A DNA stretch of 64,000 bases from Thermohalobaculum xanthum (GCF_016623495.1 NZ_JAEHHL010000007.1:186001-250000), one strand, 5' to 3'; positions 1 to 12,167 are shown, counted from the stretch's first letter. The notes: generated by a model from the sequence alone, not told the origin. Translations and numbers: made by a program.

Positions 1-855
1 GACGGTCGTGACCAGCGTGCCCTTTTCGAGGCGCCCGCTCTCGGCCCATCTCGTCGCGATCAGCGCCATGATCTGGTCGCCATCGATCACGCGGCCCTGC
101 TCGTCGATCAGGTGGACGCGGTCCGCGTCACCGTCGAGAGCGATCCCGATATCGGCACCCGATTCGACAACCGCACGCTGGCAGGCCGAAGGGTCGGTCG
201 AGCCGCATTCCCGGTTGATGTTCTCGCCGTTGGGGGTGACGCCGATCTTGATGATCTCGGCCCCCAGTTCCCAAAGCACGCGCGGCGCGACCGAGTAGGC
301 GGCACCGTTGGCACAGTCGATGACCACCTTCAGCCCGTCGAGACCGCGCCGGCGCGGGAAGGTCGCCTTGGCGAACTCGATGTAGCGCGCATGGCCGTCG
401 TCGAGACGCTCCATCACGCCGATCTTGCGCGGTGGCGCGAGTTCGACCGGAGCTTCCATCAGCCGCTCGATCTCGGCTTCGATCTCGTCCGACAGCTTGT
501 AGCCGTCAGGGCCGAAAAGCTTGATGCCATTATCCTCGAAAGGGTTGTGGCTGGCCGAGATCATGACGCCCACATCCGCCCGCAGCGACTGCGTGAGCAT
601 CCCCACGGCAGGCGTCGGGATCGGGCCCAGCATCTGCACATCCATGCCCACCGACACGAACCCCGAGGCGAGCGCGTATTCGAGCATGTAGCCCGAGCGC
701 CGCGTGTCCTTGCCGATCACCACGGTGTGGCGCCGCGTGCCCGAGCTGAAATGCCGGCCCGCCGCCATGCCGAGCCGCATCGCCACCTCGGCCGTCATCG
801 GGTCGGTATTGGCGCGCCCTCGGATCCCGTCGGTGCCGAACAGCTTACGGTTCAT
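1..855 (-). CDS. glmM: Phosphoglucosamine mutase GlmM, N-terminal 285 residues (cut by window edge)
   Basis: Converts glucosamine-6-phosphate to glucosamine-1-phosphate in the cytoplasm, on the route to UDP-GlcNAc for peptidoglycan and lipid A. The N-terminus reads [19 protein letters not shown]. The phosphoserine loop MISASHNP places the catalytic serine at residue 102. The metal loop LDGDADR gives Asp241, Asp243 and Asp245. These numbers match the well-studied enterobacterial enzyme exactly. The family is about 445 residues, so roughly 160 C-terminal residues lie outside the window. The start ATG overlaps the folP stop as ATGA, so the two genes are translationally coupled in a folP-glmM operon, an order common in alphaproteobacteria. 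Confidence 0.97.
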   Translation of the reverse strand, partial: MNRKLFGTDGIRGRANTDPMTAEVAMRLGMAAGRHFSSGTRRHTVVIGKDTRRSGYMLEYALASGFVSVGMDVQMLGPIPTPAVGMLTQSLRADVGVMISASHNPFEDNGIKLFGPDGYKLSDEIEAEIERLMEAPVELAPPRKIGVMERLDDGHARYIEFAKATFPRRRGLDGLKVVIDCANGAAYSVAPRVLWELGAEIIKIGVTPNGENINRECGSTDPSACQRAVVESGADIGIALDGDADRVHLIDEQGRVIDGDQIMALIATRWAESGRLEKGTLVTTV

Positions 856-1895
856 TCTCCCGCCCCCTCTTCCCTCAGAGCGTTCCAGACGGCGACGGCC
901 TGCACCGTTTCGGGCACGTCGTGCACACGGATGAGATGCGCTCCCTGGTCGAGTCCAGCAAGCCCCGCGGCGATCGAGCCCGGCGCCCGCCGCGCTGCAT
1001 CGCCTTCGCCCGAGAGCGTTCCGATGAACCGTTTGCGCGAAACCCCCAGCAGCACGGCGCAACCCAATCCGTGGAACAGCGAAAGCCGCCGCAGCAGCGC
1101 GAGATTGTGCTCGAGGGTCTTGCCAAAGCCGATGCCCGGGTCGACCGCGATGCGTGCGCGCGGGATCCCTGCGGCCTCGGCAGCCAGAACGCGCGCCTCG
1201 AGCCAGTCGTAGATGTCCAGAAGAACATCGTCGTAGCGCGGATCGCGCTGCATGGTCTGCGGATCGCCAAGCGCGTGCATCAGGCATAGGGCGGGCGCCG
1301 CACGGGCAACCTCGAGGCTCGCGGGGTCATGGGTCAGGGCCGAGATGTCGTTGAAGAGCGTCGCGCCCGCCGACAGCGCCGCATGCGCGACTGCGGCGTT
1401 GCGCGTGTCGATCGAGATCGGCGCCGGGCATCCCGCACGCCGCAGGCCTTCGATCACTGGAAGTACCCGGTCGAGTTCCTGCGCCTCGGGCACCGGCTGC
1501 GCCCCGGGCCGGGTGGACTCGCCGCCGATATCGATAATGCCCGCCCCCGCCTCGGCCATCGCCATGCCGTGGCCGATCGCCGCGGCCACGCCCTCGTGGA
1601 CGCCCCCGTCCGAGAAGCTGTCGGGCGTCACGTTCAGCACGCCCATGATCGCGGGCTTCGCGAGGCTCACGCCGGCAAGGTCTGGGCGGCTCGCACCGGC
1701 GCGACCGACCGCCTCGGCCAACACCGGCGAGATTGCGACCGCCGCGTCGACGGGAAGGATCTCGGGGCTCGCGTTGCGGCGAAGCACCTCGATCTCGCGA
1801 AAGAACACGCGGCTCCCGGCAAGGCGCCATGCGCCGGGGCGCGCCTCGAAACAAGGCACCGGACGGGCATAGAGTCGATCGGACGCGCCTGACAT
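852..1895 (-). CDS. folP: Dihydropteroate synthase FolP
   Basis: Condenses 6-hydroxymethyl-dihydropterin diphosphate with p-aminobenzoate to dihydropteroate in folate synthesis; it is the sulfonamide target. Family motifs appear in order: [57 protein letters not shown] and IRVHD. From the ATG at 1895 the protein is 347 residues, with about 70 residues before the core barrel. That N-terminal segment is longer than in enterobacteria but not unusual for Rhodobacterales. An in-frame ATG at 1952 would add 19 residues; it lies in AT-rich DNA with no ribosome site, so I prefer 1895, whose ribosome site is also weak. Its stop overlaps glmM. Confidence 0.95.
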   Translation of the reverse strand: MSGASDRLYARPVPCFEARPGAWRLAGSRVFFREIEVLRRNASPEILPVDAAVAISPVLAEAVGRAGASRPDLAGVSLAKPAIMGVLNVTPDSFSDGGVHEGVAAAIGHGMAMAEAGAGIIDIGGESTRPGAQPVPEAQELDRVLPVIEGLRRAGCPAPISIDTRNAAVAHAALSAGATLFNDISALTHDPASLEVARAAPALCLMHALGDPQTMQRDPRYDDVLLDIYDWLEARVLAAEAAGIPRARIAVDPGIGFGKTLEHNLALLRRLSLFHGLGCAVLLGVSRKRFIGTLSGEGDAARRAPGSIAAGLAGLDQGAHLIRVHDVPETVQAVAVWNALREEGAGE

Positions 1896-1929
1896 CGTGC
1901 GCGCATACCCGAAGCGCGGTTCCGCGGTC

Positions 1930-2045
1930 AAAGAGACTTTTCGATAAAACATATATTGATTGTGAAATATTTAAAGATGATTTTGTTGGATGTAATTTAT
2001 TGCAATTCACACTTCCGATTGCTAACTGGTGACGAACACCAGCCG
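1930..2045. promoter_or_regulatory. AT-rich divergent promoter region between folP and the cys operon
   Basis: This stretch is rich in A and T (for example around 1950-2000) inside otherwise GC-rich DNA. It separates folP, read leftward, from DUF2849-cysI-DUF934-cysH, read rightward, so promoters for both directions must lie here. No clean -35/-10 pair or known operator could be assigned by eye. Sulfur-responsive control of the cys side is an inference from its genes. Confidence 0.6.
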
Positions 2046-2085
2046 GCATGCGATTCCGGCTCGCCCTGTCACGGGAGATGAAGAG

Positions 2086-2400
2086 ATGGCCAAGGCTTTC
2101 ACCACCACCGTTTTCGCGGCCAACGACCTGATCGGTGGCGACAGCGTCTATCTCGGCGCGGATGCCTGGGTGCGCGATATCTCGATGGCCGAGGTCGCCG
2201 GCGATCCCGCAGAGGCCGAGGCCCTCGCAGCGCGCGCCGCCTTGGGCGAGCGCGCGAACATCGTGGTCGGCGTCTATGCCGTCGATGTGAGCCTCGCGGA
2301 CGGAACCCCGTGGCCCGTCACGCGGCGCGAACAGATCAAGGCGTCGCGCAGCACGACCATCCCCGTCGGCCCGGCCGCACGCCTCGACGTCGCTGCCTGA
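2086..2400 (+). CDS. DUF2849 family protein, first gene of the sulfite reduction operon
   Basis: A 104-residue cytoplasmic protein of unknown biochemical role, starting MAKAFTTTVFAANDLIGGD. The family is known from alphaproteobacteria, where it usually sits just upstream of the sulfite reductase gene, as here (11 nt before cysI). The ATG at 2086 follows a purine-rich GGGAGATGAAGAG ribosome site. An in-frame upstream ATG at 2029 lacks one. A link to sulfite reductase function or assembly is inferred only from conserved neighbourhood; no catalytic motif is visible. Confidence 0.82.
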   Translation: MAKAFTTTVFAANDLIGGDSVYLGADAWVRDISMAEVAGDPAEAEALAARAALGERANIVVGVYAVDVSLADGTPWPVTRREQIKASRSTTIPVGPAARLDVAA

Positions 2401-2411
2401 GGACACGCACC

Positions 2412-4073
2412 ATGTATCGCTACGACGAATTCGATGCGCGCTTCGTGAAGGCGCGGGTTGCGGAGTTTCGCGACCAGGTCGAGCGCCGGCTGACCGGCAG
2501 CCTGACCGAGGACGAATTCAAGCCGCTTCGCCTGATGAACGGCCTCTACCTGCAGCTCCATGCCTACATGCTGCGGGTGGCTATTCCATATGGAACCATC
2601 TCATCGCGGCAGATGCGGATGCTGGCCGAGATCGCCGAGCGCTGGGACCGCGGCTACGGGCATTTCACCACGCGCCAGAACATCCAGTTCAACTGGCCCA
2701 AGCTGCGGGATGTCCCCGACATCCTCGACGCGCTCGCTTCGGTCGAGATGCACGCGATCCAGACCTCGGGCAACTGCATCCGCAACACCACCTCGGACCC
2801 GCTTGCCGGCGTCGCCCCGGACGAGATCGAGGATCCGCGGGTAACCTGCGAGGTGATCCGCCAGTGGTCCTCGCTCCACCCGGAATTCACCTTCCTTGGC
2901 CGGAAGTTCAAGATCGCGGTCAGCGCGGCGGAAGAGGATCGAGCGGCGGTCGCGACGCATGACATCGGCCTCTACATCGTTCGCAACGACGCGGGCGAGG
3001 TGGGCTACCGGGTTCTGGTCGGTGGCGGCCAGGGCCGGACGCCGATGCTGGCGCGCGAGCTGCGCGCCTTCCTGCCGAAGGCCGATCTTCTGCCCTATCT
3101 CGAAGCGGCGCTGCGCATCTACAACCTGCATGGCCGGCGGGACAACAAGTTCAAGGCGCGCATCAAGATCCTGGTGCACGAGCTGGGTATCGAGGAATAC
3201 CGGCGGCAGGTGGAAGCCGAGTTCGCCCGCATCGATCGCGACGCGATCGCCGCGCCGGCCGAGGAGGTCTCCCGTATCGCTGCCTATTTCGCGCCACCCG
3301 ACCTGCCGGTGCGCCCGGCCGAGGACGCGGCATTCGAGCGCGCACTCAAGACCGATCCTGCCTTTGCCGCCTGGGTTGCGCAGAACACGCATGACCATCG
3401 TGCTCAGGGATACCGCGCAGTCACGGTGTCGCTGAAGCCCGTCGGCGGCGTGCCGGGCGACGCGACGGCCGAGCAGATGCGGGTCCTCGCCGATCTTGCC
3501 GAGCGGCATTCGGCGTCCGAGCTGCGCGTGACGCACGAGCAGAACATCGTCCTGCCGCACGTGGCGCTGGCCGGTCTCTACAAGGTCTTCCGCGGGCTCG
3601 CGGGGGCCGGGCTCGACGCACCGAACCGTGGCCTCGTGACCGACATCATCGCCTGCCCGGGCCTCGATTACTGCGCGCTCGCGACCGCCCGGTCGATCCC
3701 GGTGGCCCAGGCGATCTCGCGGCGCTTCGCCGATCCGCGCCGGCAAGCCGAGATCGGGCCACTCTCGATCAAGATCTCTGGATGCATCAATGCCTGCGGC
3801 CACCACCATGTCGGCCACATCGGCATCCTGGGCATCGATAAGGCCGGCGTCGAAAGCTACCAGATCACCCTGGGTGGCCATGCCGGCGCAGACGCCTCGC
3901 TGGGCGAGCGGACCGGTCCGGGCTTCGCCTACGAGGAGGTCCCGGGCGTGATCGAGCGCCTGGTGGAGCGGTATCTCGAGCTGCGCAGCTCGCGGCGCGA
4001 GACCTTCCTGCAGACCTATCGCCGTGTCGGCATGGAACCCTTCAGGGAGGCGCTCTATGAGCCTGCTCTTTGA
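2412..4073 (+). CDS. cysI: Nitrite/sulfite reductase hemoprotein (assimilatory sulfite reductase)
   Basis: A 553-residue siroheme/4Fe-4S enzyme that reduces sulfite to sulfide with six electrons. The cluster ligands are in the expected pattern: Cys415 and Cys421 in ACPGLDYC, then Cys458 and Cys462 in SGCINACGHHH. The protein shows the duplicated ferredoxin-like/catalytic halves of the family. The family also includes assimilatory nitrite reductases; the sulfite assignment rests on the neighbouring cysH, DUF2849 and DUF934. No flavoprotein subunit is nearby, so electrons probably come from ferredoxin or an unlinked reductase. The downstream DUF934 gene overlaps its end by 17 nt. Confidence 0.93.
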   Translation: MYRYDEFDARFVKARVAEFRDQVERRLTGSLTEDEFKPLRLMNGLYLQLHAYMLRVAIPYGTISSRQMRMLAEIAERWDRGYGHFTTRQNIQFNWPKLRDVPDILDALASVEMHAIQTSGNCIRNTTSDPLAGVAPDEIEDPRVTCEVIRQWSSLHPEFTFLGRKFKIAVSAAEEDRAAVATHDIGLYIVRNDAGEVGYRVLVGGGQGRTPMLARELRAFLPKADLLPYLEAALRIYNLHGRRDNKFKARIKILVHELGIEEYRRQVEAEFARIDRDAIAAPAEEVSRIAAYFAPPDLPVRPAEDAAFERALKTDPAFAAWVAQNTHDHRAQGYRAVTVSLKPVGGVPGDATAEQMRVLADLAERHSASELRVTHEQNIVLPHVALAGLYKVFRGLAGAGLDAPNRGLVTDIIACPGLDYCALATARSIPVAQAISRRFADPRRQAEIGPLSIKISGCINACGHHHVGHIGILGIDKAGVESYQITLGGHAGADASLGERTGPGFAYEEVPGVIERLVERYLELRSSRRETFLQTYRRVGMEPFREALYEPAL

Positions 4074-4548
4074 TCGCGACGGCGAGCTTGCCAATCCCTG
4101 GAACCGGATCGAGGGTGACGCGCCTCTGCCCGACGGCGCGGTGATCGTCGATCTCGAGCGGCTCGGCTCGGTGGACCACGCGCCGCTCGGGGTGCATATC
4201 CCGAACAACACCGACCCCGCGCTTTTGGTCGGGGACTTCGGACGCATCGCCCTGATTTCGGTCGGGTTCCCCGGCTTCAGCGACGGGCGCGGTTTCTCGA
4301 TCGGGCGCCAGCTGCGCGCGCTGGGCTTCGCCGGCCGATTGCGGGCAAGCGGTCCCGTGATCGTCGACCAGTTCGCCTATCTGCTGGAATGCGGCTTCGA
4401 CGAGGTCGAGATCCCCGACGCCGTGGCCGAGCGCCAGCCGCTCGAGCTCTGGCGCGCCGCGCTTGCGCGCGCCGAGCACGCCTACCAGCGCGGCCGCCAG
4501 GGCGCGCGCAGCTCGATCCTCGACGCGCGGAGAGCCCGCAATGCCTGA
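4057..4548 (+). CDS. DUF934 family protein of sulfate assimilation
   Basis: A 163-residue protein starting MSLLFDRDGELANPWNRIEG. DUF934 proteins are regular companions of cysI and cysH in proteobacteria, but their biochemical role is not settled. The start at 4057 lies inside the cysI end, preceded by an AGGGAGG ribosome site, so translation is coupled. The gene also overlaps cysH by 8 nt. Residues GRGFSIGRQLRALGFAGRLR form the conserved core. Cytoplasmic; no membrane segment seen. Confidence 0.88.
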   Translation: MSLLFDRDGELANPWNRIEGDAPLPDGAVIVDLERLGSVDHAPLGVHIPNNTDPALLVGDFGRIALISVGFPGFSDGRGFSIGRQLRALGFAGRLRASGPVIVDQFAYLLECGFDEVEIPDAVAERQPLELWRAALARAEHAYQRGRQGARSSILDARRARNA

Positions 4549-5311
4549 CGGCCTCAGCCACCCCATCCGGCGGATGAGCGCCGCGGCCAGTGCCGCGGCC
4601 CTCAACCGGATCCATCGCGACAGCCCGGCCGAGGAGATCCTGGCCGAGGCGCTGGCGGTCCACGATGTCGGCGAGGTCGCGCTGGTGTCGTCGTTCGGCG
4701 CGGAATCCGTCGTGCTGCTCCACATGATCTCGCGCGTCGCGCCGGACCTGCCGGTGCTGTTCCTCGAAACCGGAATGCTGTTCCCCGAAACCCTCGCCTA
4801 TCAGCGCGATCTCGCCGATCGTTTCGGGCTGCGCGGGGTCCGCGTGATCCGCCCCGACGCCCGCGACCTCGCGGCGGCCGATCCGGCGGGGGACCTCCAC
4901 CAGCGCGACACGGACGCGTGCTGCGACCTACGCAAGACGCTGCCCCTCCAGCGCGCGCTCCAGCCCTTCGCGGCCTGGATCACGGGTCGCAAGCGCTACC
5001 AGTCGGACACGCGGGCCGCGCTCGAGCCGTTCGAGGCCGAGGCCGGGACCGTGCGGATGAAGATCAACCCGCTCGCCCGCTGGGACGCGCGCGACGCCGC
5101 GGACTACATCGCCGCGCACGACCTGCCGCGCCATCCGCTGGTCGCCCAGGGATACCCGTCGATCGGCTGCGCACCCTGCACCTCGCCGGTGCGCGAAGGC
5201 GAGGATGTCCGCGCCGGCCGGTGGCGCGGACAGGGCAAGGTCGAGTGCGGGATCCATTTCGACGGCCAGAGCTGGGTGCGCACCGCCGCCTCGCTGCCTG
5301 GGCCCTTCTAG
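4541..5311 (+). CDS. cysH: Assimilatory adenylylsulfate (APS)-type reductase CysH
   Basis: A 256-residue enzyme that reduces adenylylated sulfate to sulfite, feeding the cysI product upstream. It has the nucleotide-binding segment VALVSSFGAESVVLLH and the paired cysteines DACCDLRKTLPL and IGCAPCTSPV. The CC...CxxC set is the mark of 4Fe-4S enzymes that prefer APS over PAPS. The catalytic-tail signature ECGIH appears near the C-terminus. The ATG at 4541 overlaps the DUF934 stop. It is the last gene of the operon and faces gyrA, with a hairpin between them. Confidence 0.95.
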   Translation: MPDGLSHPIRRMSAAASAAALNRIHRDSPAEEILAEALAVHDVGEVALVSSFGAESVVLLHMISRVAPDLPVLFLETGMLFPETLAYQRDLADRFGLRGVRVIRPDARDLAAADPAGDLHQRDTDACCDLRKTLPLQRALQPFAAWITGRKRYQSDTRAALEPFEAEAGTVRMKINPLARWDARDAADYIAAHDLPRHPLVAQGYPSIGCAPCTSPVREGEDVRAGRWRGQGKVECGIHFDGQSWVRTAASLPGPF

Positions 5312-5366
5312 ACGGCGGGCCCGGCCGAGCCGCGCGCCGCCACCAACGTCAGACCGAGCCCAGCCC

Positions 5367-5394
5367 CGCCACGCTGACGGCGGAGAGCGTGGCG
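5367..5394. terminator. Hairpin between convergent cysH and gyrA
   Basis: Perfect 9-bp inverted repeat CGCCACGCT / AGCGTGGCG with a 10-nt loop in the 93-nt gap between two converging genes. There is no long T run on either side. A bidirectional transcription end is the likely role. Confidence 0.6.
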
Positions 5395-5404
5395 TTCTGC
5401 CTGC

Positions 5405-8149
<2,745 letters not shown>

Positions 8150-8361
8150 CGGATCACCCCTTGCCCGGCTGTTTGCTCCGGGTCTCGTTTTCGCGTCGGC
8201 GAGTATAGGACGCGGGCTTTCCACCGGGCAAGCATCGGACGCAGGATATTGCGGCTGCGGGCGGGAAAAACCACCGGATCTCGCGATTGTTGCGGGCAAT
8301 CTGTCGCCGCCGGGCAGGCTGCGCTAGGATCGGAGGAAAACAGGCGCCGAAGGGGGAAACC

Positions 8362-9045
8362 ATGGTTGACGGGCGCGTGCCGGAAGGGGGGCCGGCAAAG
8401 ACCTTCTCGGGCCCCGAGCTCGGGGCCATCGCCCATCTTTATCGGGGCGAGGTCTACCGCTCGACGATCTGGCGCTCGCGGCTCGACAACACGACGAACT
8501 GGGCCGTGGTCACCACCGGCGTCGCCCTGTCGCTGGCCTATGCCGAGCCGATGGCCTCGCCACTGCCGCTCGTGCTCGTCGGGCTGCTGGTCGTCGTCTT
8601 TCTCGCCTTCGAGGCGCGGCGCTACCGCTACTTCAACGTCTGGCGCGCCCGCTGCAGGCTGATGGAGACGGACATCTACGCGCCATTGCTGCGCGGCGAG
8701 GGCGTCACGATGGACGGCGAGTGGAACACGCTTCTGGCCAACGACTACGCCCGGCCGCGATTCCACATCAGCTATGCCCGCGCCGTGGGGCGTCGGCTGA
8801 GGAAGAACTACGCCTACATCCTCGCGGTGCAGGCGATCGCCTATTATGGGAAGCTCGCGATCCACCCCAGCGCGCTGGAGAATGGCGCGCAGATCTTCGA
8901 GCGCGCAACCATCGGACCGGTCCCGGGCGAGGTCGTCGTGCTCGCGGGCGTGGTCTTCCACCTGTCTTGGATCGCGCTGGCGTTCGTGACCCTGCGGATC
9001 GAGCGCCGATACCGCCGCCCGGACAAGCTGATCTCGATCGCCTGA
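8362..9045 (+). CDS. DUF2270 family membrane protein
   Basis: A 227-residue protein with an N-terminal cytoplasmic stretch (YRGEVYRSTIWRSRLDNTTNW), two closely spaced membrane segments around residues 55-90, a loop, and further hydrophobic stretches at about 150-165 and 190-212. The sequence resembles the DUF2270 family, which has no established function. The ATG at 8362 follows AGGGGGAAACC. It is monocistronic, divergent from gyrA across about 210 nt and convergent with DUF3144. Localisation in the inner membrane is inferred from the hydrophobic segments. Confidence 0.82.
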   Translation: MVDGRVPEGGPAKTFSGPELGAIAHLYRGEVYRSTIWRSRLDNTTNWAVVTTGVALSLAYAEPMASPLPLVLVGLLVVVFLAFEARRYRYFNVWRARCRLMETDIYAPLLRGEGVTMDGEWNTLLANDYARPRFHISYARAVGRRLRKNYAYILAVQAIAYYGKLAIHPSALENGAQIFERATIGPVPGEVVVLAGVVFHLSWIALAFVTLRIERRYRRPDKLISIA

Positions 9046-9065
9046 GGCGCCGGCGGCGCGGTCCC

Positions 9066-9377
9066 TCAGTCCTTCTTGGCGACCAGCGTCTGGCCCATGT
9101 TCTCGCGCAGCATGCGCTCGTACTGGTCGCGGAAATAGAGCACCGTCCGCTCGTCGATCTCGCCGGCGTCCACGCCCTGGGTCTGGGCCAGAAAGGCGTT
9201 GAACCGCGCCGTCGCGTACATCATCGCCGCCGAGATCCGCGAGGAGGGAACCTCGTCCGTCAGGCGGTTCGCGACGGCGATGAACTGGTCGGCCATATCG
9301 AAGAAGGCGCGGTCGACGTCTCCCGCCGCGTCATGCGGATGCCCGCAGTCCGGTCCGTGCTCGTGGTCATCCGCCAT
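9066..9377 (-). CDS. DUF3144 family protein
   Basis: A 103-residue soluble protein with a His-rich N-terminus (DDHEHGPDCGHPHD) followed by the family core FDMADQFIAVANRLTDE and AAMMYATARFNAFLAQ. Its function is unknown. It lies 17 nt downstream of ssb on the same strand, so the two may be cotranscribed. The His/Cys-rich head could bind a metal, but that is inference only. Confidence 0.75.
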   Translation of the reverse strand: MADDHEHGPDCGHPHDAAGDVDRAFFDMADQFIAVANRLTDEVPSSRISAAMMYATARFNAFLAQTQGVDAGEIDERTVLYFRDQYERMLRENMGQTLVAKKD

Positions 9378-9394
9378 GTCGGCCCCAGCCTCGT

Positions 9395-9892
9395 TCAGAA
9401 CGGGATGTCGTCGTCGAGGTCCCCGCCTCGGCCGCCGCCGCCACCACCGCGGCCGCCGCCATAGCCGCCACCCTGGTCGCCGCCGCCAGCGCCGCCAAAG
9501 TCGTCGCGCCCGCCGCCGAAGCCGCCGCCACCGCCTTCACCGCGGCCGTCGAGCATGGTCAGCTCGCCCCGGTAGGGCCGAAGCACCACCTCGGTCGAAT
9601 AGCGGTCCTGGCCCGACTGGTCCTGCCATTTCCGGGTTTCGAGCTGGCCCTCGAGATAGACCTTCGAGCCCTTGCGCAGGTAGCTCTCGGCGATCTTGAT
9701 CAGCGGCTCCGAGAAGATCGCCACCGAATGCCATTCGGTGCGCTCCTTGCGCTCGCCGCTTTCGCGGTCGCGCCAGGTCTCGGAGGTCGCGATCCGCAGG
9801 TTGCAGACGCGCCCGCCATTCGGGAACGAACGGGTCTCGGGGTCGCGGCCCAGATTGCCGATCAGGATCACCTTGTTCACACTGCCCGCCAT
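9395..9892 (-). CDS. ssb: Single-stranded DNA-binding protein
   Basis: A 165-residue SSB that coats single-stranded DNA in replication, recombination and repair. The OB fold spans about residues 1-110 ([41 protein letters not shown]). A long glycine-rich linker follows (about residues 116-157), then the acidic tip DLDDDIPF that docks partner proteins. The ATG at 9892 is preceded by a GGAGGGAGG ribosome site. DUF3144 follows closely. Confidence 0.97.
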   Translation of the reverse strand: MAGSVNKVILIGNLGRDPETRSFPNGGRVCNLRIATSETWRDRESGERKERTEWHSVAIFSEPLIKIAESYLRKGSKVYLEGQLETRKWQDQSGQDRYSTEVVLRPYRGELTMLDGRGEGGGGGFGGGRDDFGGAGGGDQGGGYGGGRGGGGGGRGGDLDDDIPF

Positions 9893-10000
9893 GGCGCGGC
9901 CTCCCTCCTGCCCTCGAAGCTTGATTCTGCCGGCACCTTATCCGGGCCCTCGGCGCGACGCCACATCTGCTCGTCGCGCGCCGCCGGTCTGGATCAGGCG

Positions 10001-10720
10001 TCAGAGAAAGATGCGCGCCAGCAGCGGGAGCAGCAGCGCGGTGGCCAACGCGTTGAGACCCATCGCGAGGCCCGCAAAGGCGCCCGCCACCTCGTTCACC
10101 TGCAGCGCGCGCGCCGTGCCGATGCCGTGACTTGCGGTGCCGATCGCAAGGCCTCGCGCCCGCCAGTCGCGCACCCCGACCAACGTCAGGACCCATGGCC
10201 CCAGCATTGCGCCGACGATCCCCGTCAGGATGACGAGGACCGCCGTAAGCGAAGGCAGCCCGCCAAGGCTCTCGGTAATGCCCATTGCCACCGGCGCCGT
10301 GACGGATTTCGGCGCGACCGAGATCAGGGCGTCGCGGCTCGCGCCGAGCGACCAGGCGATCCCGACCGCGCTGGCCGAGGCCGCGAGCGCGCCGGCCACG
10401 ATCGACGCCCCCAGCGCCAGCGCCGAGCGGCGGACCTTCTCGACCTGCCGGTATAGCGGGATCGCCAGCGCCACGGTCGCCGGGCCCAGAAGGAAATGCA
10501 CAAACTGCGCGCCCTCGAAATAGGCGTCGTAGCTGGTCCCGGTCAGGACGAGCCCGCCGACGGTCAGCGCCACCGCTATCAGCACCGGGTTGAGGAGCGG
10601 GTTCATCCCGCCGCGGCGGTAGATCCACGAGCCGAGTTGGAACGCCGCGAGCGTCAGTGTCAGGTGCACCAGCGGTTCGCGCGCGAGGTAGACCCAGACG
10701 TCGCGCATGCCCTCAGTCAT
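10001..10720 (-). CDS. lrgB: LrgB/CidB family membrane protein
   Basis: A 239-residue protein with about seven membrane segments, ending with the conserved block KSVTAPVAMGITESLGG and the SHGIGTARALQ region of the LrgB family. With LrgA it forms a holin/antiholin-like or small-metabolite (for example pyruvate) transport pair in other bacteria; the actual substrate here is unknown. Its start overlaps the lrgA stop by 8 nt (ATGACTGA), so the pair is translated together. Confidence 0.9.
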   Translation of the reverse strand: MTEGMRDVWVYLAREPLVHLTLTLAAFQLGSWIYRRGGMNPLLNPVLIAVALTVGGLVLTGTSYDAYFEGAQFVHFLLGPATVALAIPLYRQVEKVRRSALALGASIVAGALAASASAVGIAWSLGASRDALISVAPKSVTAPVAMGITESLGGLPSLTAVLVILTGIVGAMLGPWVLTLVGVRDWRARGLAIGTASHGIGTARALQVNEVAGAFAGLAMGLNALATALLLPLLARIFL

Positions 10721-11057
10721 CCGCGCCTCCCCGGCTCAGCCGCGCCATGACCAGACCCGTCACGGCGACGGTGATCAGCGTGCTGAGCACCAGTGCCACC
10801 GCAAGCGGCAACCATTCGCGGCCGAGCAGTCCGGCATGGAGCATCACGCCCACCCCCGCCGGAACGAAAAGCAGCGAGAGATTGCCGAGCAGCGCATCTC
10901 CGACACGCGACAAGCCCGCTGGCAGACCACGCAGCATCAGGCCGCAGAACAGGATGACCATGCCAAGCACCGGACCGGGCAGCGGCAGCCCCACGGCCTT
11001 GACGATGACCTCGCCGGCGAGTTGGCAGGACAGGATCAGGGTGAGATAGAAGATCAT
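10713..11057 (-). CDS. lrgA: LrgA/CidA family membrane protein
   Basis: A 114-residue protein with four membrane segments starting MIFYLTLILSCQLAGEVIVK, with the family block LPLPGPVLGMVILF. It is the partner of lrgB immediately downstream. The ATG at 11057 follows GGGAGGTTCG, a strong ribosome site. A longer in-frame extension upstream has no family similarity. A 286-nt intergenic region separates it from the divergent PepSY gene. Confidence 0.88.
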   Translation of the reverse strand: MIFYLTLILSCQLAGEVIVKAVGLPLPGPVLGMVILFCGLMLRGLPAGLSRVGDALLGNLSLLFVPAGVGVMLHAGLLGREWLPLAVALVLSTLITVAVTGLVMARLSRGGADD

Positions 11058-11343
11058 CGAACCTCCCGTGCAGCGTCGCGCGCCGGTCGCGTGACCTCCG
11101 CGACCCTGAAGCCTCCCACGAAGGTCCGCGCTGCGCAAAGCACGCGAATGCTTGCTGCCTGTTTTCGACGCGGATCGATCGGGGCGCCGGGTAAGGCCAC
11201 ATAAACTCCGGTTCAATGCGGCCAACGATGAACCTCGCGGCAATGGCGCGGCCCCGCGAGTCCGTCCATGTGATGCGTGACGGCGGCAGGACTGTCCGCG
11301 CCGCCCGGGGCCGGCCAGCCGGCCGCAAGCACGGAGATGATAG

Positions 11344-11601
11344 ATGCGGAAACTTTCCCCCCTTGCCCTCGCCCTTGTCCTTGGGATGCCGACGGCGGCA
11401 CTCGCGTCAAGCGACGAGAAGATCCCGGATGCCGAGCGCGCCCGCGTAACCGACGCCGTCGCCGCGCAGGGCTACGAGGTGCGCAAGCTCGAACGCGAGG
11501 ATGGTCTGATCGAGGTCTACGCCCTGAAGGAGGGCAAGCGGTACGAACTCTACGTCGACGGCGACACCGGCGAGATCGTCAAGTCGAAGGTCGACGACTG
11601 A
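11344..11601 (+). CDS. Small secreted PepSY-domain protein
   Basis: An 85-residue precursor with a clear signal peptide (MRKLSPLALALVLGMPTAALA) and a mature domain of about 64 residues: VTDAVAAQGYEVRKLEREDG then YELYVDGDTGEIVKSK, the PepSY-type fold. Such periplasmic domains often act with membrane redox proteins. The next gene, a cytochrome b561, overlaps its stop as TGATG, so the two are coupled. A ribosome site (GGAG) precedes the start. Confidence 0.83.
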   Translation: MRKLSPLALALVLGMPTAALASSDEKIPDAERARVTDAVAAQGYEVRKLEREDGLIEVYALKEGKRYELYVDGDTGEIVKSKVDD

Positions 11602-12167
11602 TGAGCACACGACCGGCCACGACTGCCGCGCGGCCGGAGAGCTGCGCCGAGCGGGTCTGGGATCCGCTCGTGCGCGTCTTCCACTGGTCGCTCGTTGCCC
11701 TGTTCTTCGCCAACGTGCTGGTCCTCGACGATGAAGGCGCGGCCCATCGCTGGGTCGGATACGCGGTCCTCGGGCTGGTCGCGATTCGCGTCGTGTGGGG
11801 TTTCGTCGGGACGCGCCCTGCCCGTTTCTCGGCCTTTCCGCCCAGCCTCGGCGCGGCCCGGCGGCACCTGAGCGCAATGCTCAGCGGCAGGCCCGAACGG
11901 CACCCCTCACACAACCCGCTCGGCGCGCTGATGGTCTACAACCTGCTCGCCACGATGGTCGCGATCGGCGTGAGCGGGTGGCTCATGACGACCAACGCGT
12001 TCTGGGGCGTCGAATGGGTCGAGGAGGTGCACGAGACGCTGGCCGACTGGGCACTCATCTCGGTAGGGCTCCATGTCGCAGGGGTTCTGTTCGAGCAGTG
12101 GCGCTCCCATGTTCCGCTGGTGCGTGCCATGATCACGGGAGTAAGGGAGAACCCGCCGCAGCCGTGA
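11601..12167 (+). CDS. Cytochrome b561-family membrane protein
   Basis: A 188-residue protein of the prokaryotic di-heme b561 / hydrogenase-type cytochrome b family. Four membrane segments are visible. Candidate heme histidines occur in RVFHWSLVALF, AAHRWVGYAVLG, EVHETLADWAL and VGLHVAGVLFEQW. It would move electrons across the inner membrane. Its start overlaps the PepSY stop, suggesting the periplasmic PepSY protein is its partner. The electron donor and acceptor are unknown. Confidence 0.85.
   Translation: MSTRPATTAARPESCAERVWDPLVRVFHWSLVALFFANVLVLDDEGAAHRWVGYAVLGLVAIRVVWGFVGTRPARFSAFPPSLGAARRHLSAMLSGRPERHPSHNPLGALMVYNLLATMVAIGVSGWLMTTNAFWGVEWVEEVHETLADWALISVGLHVAGVLFEQWRSHVPLVRAMITGVRENPPQP

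Noticed and set aside
9400-9560. Glycine-codon repeats in ssb as a possible mobile or CRISPR-like repeat
   Set aside because: They encode the normal Gly-rich linker of SSB and have no regular spacing.
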